Source: Variovorax sp. KBW07 (GTDB lineage Bacteria; Pseudomonadota; Gammaproteobacteria; Burkholderiales; Burkholderiaceae_C). Taken from it: a stretch of 33,824 nucleotides of DNA. A program made the position numbers and the translations under genes. The stretch is from assembly GCF_003852515.1 (NCBI RefSeq), contig NZ_QAJK01000129.1, positions 1 through 33,824 on the forward strand, written 5' to 3'. Of this stretch, positions 6,980 through 14,023 are shown piece by piece. The notes beneath the pieces were generated by a model. It had not been told where the DNA came from. It ran no database searches and saw only the letters and a program-made list of their open reading frames with translations. Within the stretch, counting starts at the first letter, position 1, and each line of letters begins with the position of its first letter.

Positions 6980-9769
6980 TCAGTGTTTCTCGGTGGAAGG
7001 ATCGGGCAACGCCGCCGGCTTGCCCGCCGGCGTGGCGAAGAACTCGAAGCGGTTGCGCCCCGCCGCCTTGGCGTTGTAGAGCGCCGCATCGGCCCGCGCC
7101 AGCAGCTCGGCGGCGGTAACGGAAGAATCGGCGGCGCGGTGAAACGCGATGCCGACGCTGGTCGTGACCTCGATCTGCTGGCCCTCGACCACGAACGGCG
7201 GCGCATTGATGCGCTCCACGATCTTTTCCGCCACCGAGGCCACATCGCCCGGCGCGCTCAGGTTTTCCAGCACCAGCACGAACTCGTCGCCGGCGAGCCG
7301 GGCCACCATGTCGGTGGCGCGCACGCTGCCCAGCAGCCGCCGCGCATATTCGACCAGCACGGCGTCGCCCACCGCATGGCCCATGGTGTCGTTGATCGAC
7401 TTGAAGTGGTCGATGTCCAGGAACATCAGCGCGAGTGAATTGCCCGTGAGCCGGCCGCGCAGCACCGCATCGGGCAGGTATTCGTTGAAGGCCAGCCGGT
7501 TCGGCAGGCCGGTGAGCGTGTCGAGCCGCGCCAGTTCGATGAGCTTGTGCTCCACCACCTTCAGCGCGGTGATGTCGAGCGCCAGCGAGAAGATGCCGTG
7601 CGTGGTTCCGTCGGGGCGCGTGTCGGGCACGTAGATCACCTGGGTGACGCGATCGAAGCCGGTGCGCTGGGTGTGGGCCTCGAACTCGACCTTTTCGCCC
7701 GCCAGCGCCCGCGCGATCATGGCCTTGCGCGAGAGGTACACGTCGGTACCGGCCACGTCCTGCACATGGCGCCCCAGCACCTGCGAGGGCTCCAGCCCGA
7801 GCCATTCGCGGCTGGTGGCGTTGGCGAAGGTGATCTTTTCCTCGCGGTCGATGTAGGTGATCAGCGCCGGCATGCTGTTGGTGATGGTGCGCAGGCGCAG
7901 CTCGCTCTCGGCCTGGCGAATCTCCGCCTCTTTCAGGGCCGTGATGTTGAAGGTCATGAGGTAGAAGCCCAGCACCTCGCCCTTCAGGTTCTTGTCGGGA
8001 ATCAGGTTGACCTGGAAGTAGCCCTCCTTGCCGCGCATGGGCGCATGCACGGGAAAGCGCACCTTCTGGCCCGCGAACATCATCGGCAGGTAGCGCTCCA
8101 GCTGCACGTACATGGCTTCGCCCAGCGCGGTGCGCAGCGTGAGGCCCTTCAACGCGCGTTCGCTCCCACCCACGCCCGCGAACTGCCGCGCCCGGCTGTT
8201 GCCGTACAGGCAGTTCTGCTCGGGGTCGAAGTAGCCGACCAGCGCCGGGATGCTGTCGGTCACGTCGCGCAGCCGTTTTTCCTGCTCGGTCAGCGCCTTG
8301 CGGATGTTCACTTCTTCGGTGATGTCGAAGGTCATCGAGAACACGCCCTGCACCACGCCGTCGGCGTCGAGGTCGGGAATGTAGTGGGCCTTGAAGGTGC
8401 GCTCGCCGATGCCCAGCGCCGGGTCGCCCCGTTTCTCGACGATGACCGCCGTGCCGGCCAGCGCGCGCCGGAAATGCGGCTCGACGACGGCAAAGTCTTT
8501 CTCGCCGCGAACCTCGGGCATCAGCCGGCCGACCAGCGGCGCGTTGTTGTGCAGCGCCCTGATGTGCGCGTTGACGAAGGTGTAGCGCAGCGACGCGTCC
8601 ACATGCGACACCATGGCCGGGATGTTGTCGGCAATGGTGCGCACCTGCGCCGCGCTGTGCGCCAGGGTCACCTCGCTGGCGCGGCGCTGCGCCATCAGCG
8701 CGTCGAAGGTGCGAGAGAGGTCGCCGATCTCGTCCTGCGCGTAGTTGCGCGGCCCCGCCACTTCGGCCGGCGCGTCCTGCGCGACCTGCATGTGCCGGTG
8801 CAGGTCGGCCAGCGGCCTCAGTTGCCGCCGCACCACGCCCAGTGCCAGCGCGCCCGCCGACAGCGCGAGCAGGAAGGCGCCCAGCCAGGCGCCGCGCTCG
8901 ATGGCGTCGAGGCGGGCAAAGGCCTCGGCGCGCGGGTACATCGAGCCGACGATCCAGTTGGTCTGCTCGGTGCGGTCGAAGGCATACAGGCCGGGCACGC
9001 CGCCCTCGTCGATGCCTTCGCTGGTGCCCTCGAAGCCCGCCACGGCCCGCACGATCTCGGGGCTGCCGCCGCCCTCGGCATCGATGCGGTTCAGGATGCG
9101 CGAGGTGCGCGGGTGGTCGACCACGATGCCGTCCGCCGTCACGATGAACAGGTAGCCCGTCTTGCCGAAGCGCACGTCGGCGAGCTTGCCCAGGATGTTG
9201 CGGTCCTTCAGGTTGATGGCGCCCGAAATGACGAACTTCACCTTCCCGGTGCTGTCGAGCACCGGCTCGGTGATGGCCACTTGCGCCAGCCCGTTCAGCC
9301 GGTTGCGGTACGGCTGCGAAATGACGCCGGCCTTGTTTGCCACGGTCTCCTGGAAATAGGCCCGGTCTTTCAGGTTGACGGCGCCGATCTGCTGCGCGCC
9401 GTTCTGGTTGGCCACCAGGTTGCCATCGAGGTCGATGAAGGCCACGTTGTCGAAGGCCAGCTTGAGCCCCGCGTGCTTTTCAAGAAAGGCCTGCAGCGGC
9501 GCCGGATCTTCGAAGCCCTGGGTTTCCACGCTGTCGCCGAAGGTCTGCAGCAGGATGCGGCGGCTGCTGAATTTCTGGTCGATGGCGTCGGCAATGGCTG
9601 TCACGCGGCCCAGTTGCTCGTCCGCGATCGAGGTGCGCATCTGGCTCTTGACCAGGTGCAGCGCCACGGTGGCAATGGCGAAGGTGGCGGTCAGCACGAC
9701 CGCCGCGACGCCGAGGCTGAGGCGGGTGTGCAAGCCGATGCGGATTTTCGAGAGGCCCGGTAGATTCAT
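6980..9769 (-). CDS. Membrane diguanylate cyclase: Cache-HAMP-PAS3-GGDEF
   Basis: This is a 929-residue sensor enzyme predicted to make cyclic di-GMP. The order is: transmembrane helix (17-40), periplasmic dCache-type sensor (about 45-290, with NLKDRAYFQ and GKTGYLFIVTADG motifs), second helix (about 293-312), HAMP (315-365), three PAS domains (about 377-485, 505-620, 628-745), then GGDEF (about 755-915). The active-site motif reads AGDEF (826-830) instead of GGDEF; this variant occurs in working cyclases. The inhibitory I-site RATD (817-820) has the usual five-residue spacing. No EAL domain is present. It is transcribed alone, convergent with the acetyltransferase. The ligand and target process are unknown. 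Confidence 0.93.
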   Translation of the reverse strand: MNLPGLSKIRIGLHTRLSLGVAAVVLTATFAIATVALHLVKSQMRTSIADEQLGRVTAIADAIDQKFSSRRILLQTFGDSVETQGFEDPAPLQAFLEKHAGLKLAFDNVAFIDLDGNLVANQNGAQQIGAVNLKDRAYFQETVANKAGVISQPYRNRLNGLAQVAITEPVLDSTGKVKFVISGAINLKDRNILGKLADVRFGKTGYLFIVTADGIVVDHPRTSRILNRIDAEGGGSPEIVRAVAGFEGTSEGIDEGGVPGLYAFDRTEQTNWIVGSMYPRAEAFARLDAIERGAWLGAFLLALSAGALALGVVRRQLRPLADLHRHMQVAQDAPAEVAGPRNYAQDEIGDLSRTFDALMAQRRASEVTLAHSAAQVRTIADNIPAMVSHVDASLRYTFVNAHIRALHNNAPLVGRLMPEVRGEKDFAVVEPHFRRALAGTAVIVEKRGDPALGIGERTFKAHYIPDLDADGVVQGVFSMTFDITEEVNIRKALTEQEKRLRDVTDSIPALVGYFDPEQNCLYGNSRARQFAGVGGSERALKGLTLRTALGEAMYVQLERYLPMMFAGQKVRFPVHAPMRGKEGYFQVNLIPDKNLKGEVLGFYLMTFNITALKEAEIRQAESELRLRTITNSMPALITYIDREEKITFANATSREWLGLEPSQVLGRHVQDVAGTDVYLSRKAMIARALAGEKVEFEAHTQRTGFDRVTQVIYVPDTRPDGTTHGIFSLALDITALKVVEHKLIELARLDTLTGLPNRLAFNEYLPDAVLRGRLTGNSLALMFLDIDHFKSINDTMGHAVGDAVLVEYARRLLGSVRATDMVARLAGDEFVLVLENLSAPGDVASVAEKIVERINAPPFVVEGQQIEVTTSVGIAFHRAADSSVTAAELLARADAALYNAKAAGRNRFEFFATPAGKPAALPDPSTEKH

Positions 9770-9862
9770 CAGTGTTCTTTGGCTGACCAGTGCTTCATCT
9801 TCTCCGATTTCAGGGTGTGCAGATGTAAGGGTCTGCCGCGTGCGGGCCCGTGCCGGCGGGCA

Positions 9863-11308
9863 TCAGCCCATCTGCATGAGCACGTCGCGCACGCGGTCCA
9901 GCGACGGGTCGATGTCGGCTTCGTCGATGGCGCCGTAGCCCAGCATCAGCCCTGCCCGCGGCGGCGAGAAATGAAAGAAGGCGTCGAGCGGATACAGCCC
10001 CACGTCGACGCGGCGCGCCAGCGAAATGAGCTGCGGCACGTCGAGCGGCCGCCTGCACAGCGCCGCCAGGTGAATGCCCGCCGTGGCCGGCACCAGCTCG
10101 AACCACGGCGACAGGTCGTCGGCGAAGCGCCGGATGATGCGCGCCCGCCGCGCCGCATACGCCGCGTGGCAGCGCCTGATGTGTTTTTGCAGATGGCCAT
10201 CCTCGATGAACCTGGCCAGCGCCCATTGCGACGCCGTGGCGGTGTGCCAGTCGCTCAGGTGCTTGGCCGTGCCCACGGCCTCCAGCACCGCCGGCGGCGC
10301 GATCAGGTAGCCCAGCCGCAGGTCGGGCGACATCGTCTTGGAGAAGGTGCCGACGAAGGCCACGCAGCCTTTCTTGTCCATGCGCTGCAGCGAATCGGTG
10401 GGCCGGCCTTCGTAGCGGAATTCGCTGTCGTAGTCGTCCTCGATGACGACGGCGCCCAGCGCGTCCGCGCGTGCCAGCAGCGCCTTGCGGCGGCGCAGGC
10501 TCATCGGCATGCCGAGCGGAAACTGGTGCGCCGGCGTCACGTAGATCAGCCGCGTGCCGTCGGGAATACGGTCGACCACCAGCCCTTCGGCATCGACCGG
10601 AACGCCGACCACGTTCGCGCCCTGCGCGCTGAAAAGCAGCCGCGCCAGCGGATAGCCGGGTTCTTCCATGACCACCGTGCTGCCGGGCTCGACCAGCACG
10701 CGCGCCACCAGGTCGAGCGCCTGCTGCGCGCCGTTGGTGACCAGCACGTCGGCCGCCGTGCAGCGCACCCCCCGTGAAAACGCCGCGTGCCGGGCAATGC
10801 CGTCGCGCAGTCCGGGCACGCCCTCGGCGTCGCCGTACAGGCCGCGCGAGCGCGCGCCCTGGCGCAGCGCGTGCAGCATGCAACGGCGCCAGTCGGCATG
10901 CGGAAAGAGATCGCGCGCCGGCGCTCCGCCGATGTATTCGTAGCGCGCGCTGCCGGCCGGCGCCGCATGGCGCAGCGGCGTGCTCATGCCGCGCCAGTGC
11001 TCGGCCATGGCCGACCCCGCCAGCGGCCGTTCGGCCGGCCGCTGCAGCCGCAGCGACGGCTGGCGCGCCGCGCCGTCGGCCACGAAGGTGCCGCTGCCGA
11101 CGCGGCCCGTCACCAGCTTGTCGAAGGTCAGCCGTGCGTAGGCCTCGGCCACGGTCTTGCGCGACAGCCCCAGTTGTTCGGCCAGCAGCCGCGAAGGCGG
11201 AAGCTTCTCGCCCGCGGCCAGCCGGCCGGTGCGAACGGCCTCCTTCAGCTGCCGGTACAACTGCCCGGTCAGGTCCTTGTCGCCGTCGATGACGACATGC
11301 AGTTCCAT
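9863..11308 (-). CDS. MocR/PdxR-type regulator (GntR fused to aminotransferase fold)
   Basis: This 481-residue protein combines an N-terminal GntR winged helix (about residues 10-78: LPPSRLLAEQLGLSRKTVAEAYARL) with a fold-type I aminotransferase-like domain (about 115-475). K324 in GTFSKTMSPDLRLGYL is the expected pyridoxal-phosphate Schiff-base lysine. DDYDSEFRYEGRP is the usual MocR cofactor-pocket segment. The ATG at 11308 was chosen over an in-frame TTG at 11326 because AGAGG lies eight bases upstream of it. It is divergent from an AhpD-like gene, which it probably regulates. Direct repeats at 11309-11342 look like its operator. Confidence 0.93.
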   Translation of the reverse strand: MELHVVIDGDKDLTGQLYRQLKEAVRTGRLAAGEKLPPSRLLAEQLGLSRKTVAEAYARLTFDKLVTGRVGSGTFVADGAARQPSLRLQRPAERPLAGSAMAEHWRGMSTPLRHAAPAGSARYEYIGGAPARDLFPHADWRRCMLHALRQGARSRGLYGDAEGVPGLRDGIARHAAFSRGVRCTAADVLVTNGAQQALDLVARVLVEPGSTVVMEEPGYPLARLLFSAQGANVVGVPVDAEGLVVDRIPDGTRLIYVTPAHQFPLGMPMSLRRRKALLARADALGAVVIEDDYDSEFRYEGRPTDSLQRMDKKGCVAFVGTFSKTMSPDLRLGYLIAPPAVLEAVGTAKHLSDWHTATASQWALARFIEDGHLQKHIRRCHAAYAARRARIIRRFADDLSPWFELVPATAGIHLAALCRRPLDVPQLISLARRVDVGLYPLDAFFHFSPPRAGLMLGYGAIDEADIDPSLDRVRDVLMQMG

Positions 11309-11342
11309 CGGATTGGCCTCTTCCAAATGCCTCGGATTGGCC
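11309..11342. promoter_or_regulatory. Candidate MocR operator (direct repeats)
   Basis: The 10-mer CGGATTGGCC occurs exactly twice, at 11309-11318 and 11333-11342, in the same orientation with a 24-bp period. The first copy touches the MocR start codon and covers its ribosome site. MocR-family proteins such as GabR and TauR are known to bind direct repeats, so this is a good operator candidate for autorepression and control of the divergent gene. Confidence 0.5.
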
Positions 11343-11416
11343 GCCTCCGGCAGCCCCTTGCGTTCCTAGCATGGAGGCACATTCGATCAACCACTACCGC
11401 TGAAGGAACGGACACC

Positions 11417-11857
11417 ATGCAAGCCCGGCTGGATTATCACAAGGCCTCTCCCGATGCCGTGAAGGCGCTGATCGCGCTGGAGGTCGCCCTGGCCAGGCGC
11501 GGCCTCGACAAGAACCTCGTCAACCTGGTGAACCTGCGCATCTCGCAGATCAACGGCTGCGCCTACTGCATCGACCTGCACACGGCCGACCTGCGCAAGG
11601 CAGGGGAAACCGACCGCCGGCTGGCCACGGTCAGCATCTGGCAAGACACGCCGTTCTTCACCGAACGCGAACGGGCCGCGCTGGCCTGGGCCGAAGCGGT
11701 GACGCAGGTGTCATTGACGCATGTGCCCGATGCGGCCTACGAGGCGCTGCGTGCGCAGTTCAGCGAAACGGAACAGGTCGACCTGACCATGGCCATTTGC
11801 GCGATGAACAGCTGGAACCGGCTGTCGATCGCGTTTCGCAAGACGCTGACGGCCTGA
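11417..11857 (+). CDS. AhpD-like carboxymuconolactone decarboxylase-family protein
   Basis: This small all-helical protein of 146 residues carries the AhpD core motif C48-A-Y-C51 with H55 three residues on, in the context NGCAYCIDLHTADLRKAGE. Proteins with this CxxCxxxH centre act as alkylhydroperoxidase-type thiol redox proteins; a true decarboxylase role is unlikely. Length is normal. The ATG at 11417 has AAGGA nine bases upstream. The pairing of a MocR regulator with a divergent AhpD-like gene suggests a dedicated stress or amine-linked response, but this is inferred from position only. Confidence 0.88.
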   Translation: MQARLDYHKASPDAVKALIALEVALARRGLDKNLVNLVNLRISQINGCAYCIDLHTADLRKAGETDRRLATVSIWQDTPFFTERERAALAWAEAVTQVSLTHVPDAAYEALRAQFSETEQVDLTMAICAMNSWNRLSIAFRKTLTA

Positions 11858-11864
11858 GGCGACG

Positions 11865-12809
11865 CTAGATTTCGCCGAGCATCCCGAAGTCGCTGTCGCC
11901 CTGTTGCACGGCGTTCACCAACTGCACCCGGTTGCGTGCGGCGAAGCGGCGGCGCAGCTGGCGCATGTGGTAGTCCACCGTGTGGGACGACAGGTCGAGC
12001 CGGTTGGCAATTTCCTTGTCGCTGCGGCCCTGCAGCAGGTGCTGCAGGATGTCCTGCTGCGTGGCCGAGATCTCGATGCGCCCCGTGCCCGGCGCGCCGA
12101 CCATGCGCGTGTGGCGCGACACGTATTCGTGCACGCTCAGGCCCAGGATCAGGCCCTGCCCGATCACGCTGTCGCTGATCCATTCACGCCCGGGCTTGCG
12201 CGACAGCAGGCTGATCACCGTGTGCTGGTTCACGTGCGTGGGCGAGGCCAGCCGAAACAGCAGGCCGCTGCGGATGTCGCTGGCATGCAGGTCGTCGAGA
12301 AAGCGCCGCCGCAGGCCGCTCGGGTCTTCGGGCGCCTGCGCCGCCAGGGCTTCGAGCTGGGCCACGTCCCACGCCAGCGGCAGGCTCGACGCGGGCACGC
12401 CCTGCTGCCGCAGGTCGACCCCGCAGTAGTTCTGTGCAAAGTAGCGCTTCGTCCATTCGGGGTTCGCGTAGGCGGTGAAGAAGCTCAGCGGCCACCAGCG
12501 ACCGCGCATGTAGGCCACCGCACCGTAGCCCAGCCAGTCGAAGTCCAGGGTGTGGAGCATGCCGCGCACCAGTTCCGCGCGGGCTTCGGTACCGGGTGCT
12601 TCGAGCAGGTCGCCGACGATGCTCGGGGCCCCGCCGGCATGCCGGTCGATGCCGGGCGGCAGATAGAGATGCTCTTCCGTGTAGAACTGCGGCGCGGGGC
12701 AACCCGGTGGCAGTTCGGTGCCGGTGTCCGGCGACGATGCCGGTTCGAGATCGTTGGTCTTCGACAGCGAAGCCGCCGCGACACGTTGCAACATGGTGGA
12801 CAGAATCAT
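11865..12809 (-). CDS. LuxR-family regulator with autoinducer-binding domain (LuxR solo)
   Basis: This 314-residue protein has an autoinducer-binding domain (about 75-225) and a C-terminal LuxR helix-turn-helix (about 248-305: SDKEIANRLDLSSHTVDYHM). Aligning to TraR/LuxR, the signature residues W57, Y61, D70 and W85 correspond to W119, Y123, D132 and W147 with exact spacing; P71 is replaced by L133. That suggests binding of an acyl-homoserine lactone or similar ligand. The first 40 residues are an extra proline/serine-rich extension. No luxI gene is in the window. It is divergent from an AraC regulator, near the T3SS. Confidence 0.88.
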   Translation of the reverse strand: MILSTMLQRVAAASLSKTNDLEPASSPDTGTELPPGCPAPQFYTEEHLYLPPGIDRHAGGAPSIVGDLLEAPGTEARAELVRGMLHTLDFDWLGYGAVAYMRGRWWPLSFFTAYANPEWTKRYFAQNYCGVDLRQQGVPASSLPLAWDVAQLEALAAQAPEDPSGLRRRFLDDLHASDIRSGLLFRLASPTHVNQHTVISLLSRKPGREWISDSVIGQGLILGLSVHEYVSRHTRMVGAPGTGRIEISATQQDILQHLLQGRSDKEIANRLDLSSHTVDYHMRQLRRRFAARNRVQLVNAVQQGDSDFGMLGEI

Positions 12810-12937
12810 GGGACGCCCGATAGATGTGCCGCACGCACCGGCCGGTGCTGCAGGCGAGCCGGCAAATTACCAAAGCGCAACCGCCGCGCCTTGTAGATTC
12901 TTAGCTTCATGCACATTCCAGCCAAGGCACGCGGGCG

Positions 12938-12969
12938 TTGCAACACCATGGTGTTCGACCTTGCAACAC
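12938..12969. promoter_or_regulatory. Palindrome and direct repeats between luxR and araC genes
   Basis: The 295-bp gap 12810-13104 separates the divergent LuxR-solo and AraC genes. It contains a perfect 14-bp palindrome AACACCATGGTGTT (12942-12955), overlapped by one of two direct copies of TTGCAACAC (12938-12946 and 12961-12969, 23-bp period). AGGTCATCAGGTCATG near 13001 is a further short direct repeat. These are plausible binding sites for one or both neighbours. The rest of the gap shows no gene or clear promoter. Confidence 0.4.
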
Positions 12970-13104
12970 AACTGAATACCTTCGCCTGAACGATGCGCGC
13001 AGGTCATCAGGTCATGCAGGATCGAGCCTTCACAGAAGCAGGTGGCACTGGCATGCTGCCTGCACCACAAGCCCATACCTGAAGCCTGTTCAACCCGTCT
13101 TTCG

Positions 13105-13983
13105 ATGGACCTCCTTGCCTCCCGCTATTGGCGAGACGTTGACCTCACAGGTCTTCAATTCACTGCCAACCGCTTCCTGCACCGCGAAATGCGGCCTCAC
13201 CGGCACGTGGGCTTCACGCTCTCGGTGTCCGATGTCGAACTGCGCGTGCGAACCGGCAACGACGTCACCGTCGTGCCACCGGGCACGCTGCTGCGCGTCG
13301 CGCCGCATGTGTGGCACTCGGTGCAGGCGCGCACGGTCCCCTGGCGTGAAGACGCCATGTATTGCAGCTTCGACGTGGCGCGCTGCATCAGCCCCACGCT
13401 CGGCAATGCCCAGTTCGCCCGTACGGAAGAGAATGCCGGCGTTTCGGTATTTCTGGACGCGGCGGCCGCGCTCGAGTTTCTCGAATGCCACCGGCTTCTC
13501 TACGCCCCCACGAGCACCGGCAACAGCGAAGACATCGCGGCCGGCCGTGCGCTGTTGCGGCGGCGTCTGGCGCAATGGATTCCAGCGCAGCCGCCTGCCG
13601 CGGCGCCGGTGCCGGACGTGGGCGACGAGCGCATGAACCGGCTCTACGAGCTCATCGCCTCGGGCTTCCACCAGCGCATGACGCTCGACAGCCTCGCCGA
13701 TGCGGTCGGCTGGCACCCGGTGCATGCGCACCGGCGGTTTCGCGCCGCATGGGGCTTCACGCCGCACGAGATGCTGGTGGGCCACCGCATCGAGTACGCA
13801 CGCGACCTGATCGCCGGCGGCGCACGCGTGACCTACGCGGCGCACGCGGCGGGCTTCACCGACCAGAGCCACCTGCACAAGACCTTCCTGAGCACCTATG
13901 CCGTGCTGCCGGGCGACTACCGCAGGCTCGCCGTGCTCGACGAACTGCAGCCGCCCTCGGCCAGGAACGGCATCGCGGGCTAG
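13105..13983 (+). CDS. AraC-family regulator with cupin sensor domain
   Basis: This 292-residue protein has an N-terminal cupin-like AraC ligand domain (about 1-130, with the H32-x-H34 pair in RPHRHVGFTLS and a PPGTLLRVAPHVWHS barrel strand). It ends in an AraC double helix-turn-helix (about 185-285, with the typical second-half FTDQSHLHKTFLSTYAVLPGDYRR). The ATG at 13105 fits the family start; a GTG at 13042 would add 21 poorly conserved residues. It resembles general AraC/cupin regulators, not the HrpB/HrpX activators of group II hrp clusters. Its position between a LuxR solo and the T3SS makes a role in T3SS control possible but untested. Confidence 0.88.
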   Translation: MDLLASRYWRDVDLTGLQFTANRFLHREMRPHRHVGFTLSVSDVELRVRTGNDVTVVPPGTLLRVAPHVWHSVQARTVPWREDAMYCSFDVARCISPTLGNAQFARTEENAGVSVFLDAAAALEFLECHRLLYAPTSTGNSEDIAAGRALLRRRLAQWIPAQPPAAAPVPDVGDERMNRLYELIASGFHQRMTLDSLADAVGWHPVHAHRRFRAAWGFTPHEMLVGHRIEYARDLIAGGARVTYAAHAAGFTDQSHLHKTFLSTYAVLPGDYRRLAVLDELQPPSARNGIAG

Positions 13984-13988
13984 GGCCG

Positions 13989-14014
13989 GCACAAGCGCCT
14001 GTCGGTGCCTGTGC
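13989..14014. terminator. Candidate terminator between convergent genes
   Basis: GCACAAGCGCC-TGTC-GGTGCCTGTGC forms an 11-position stem (nine Watson-Crick pairs, one G-U, one A-C) with a four-base loop, five bases after the AraC stop and nine bases from the end of the convergent 1271-residue gene. Only a short T-rich stretch (TCTTTC) follows on the plus strand. Confidence 0.4.
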
Positions 14015-14023
14015 GTGCGTCTT

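Noticed and set aside
13105-13983. AraC gene as the HrpB/HrpX-type master activator of the T3SS
   Set aside because: The N-terminal half is a cupin sensor domain, unlike HrpB/HrpX, and no PIP box is seen at the T3SS promoters. A T3SS role remains possible but is not supported by family.
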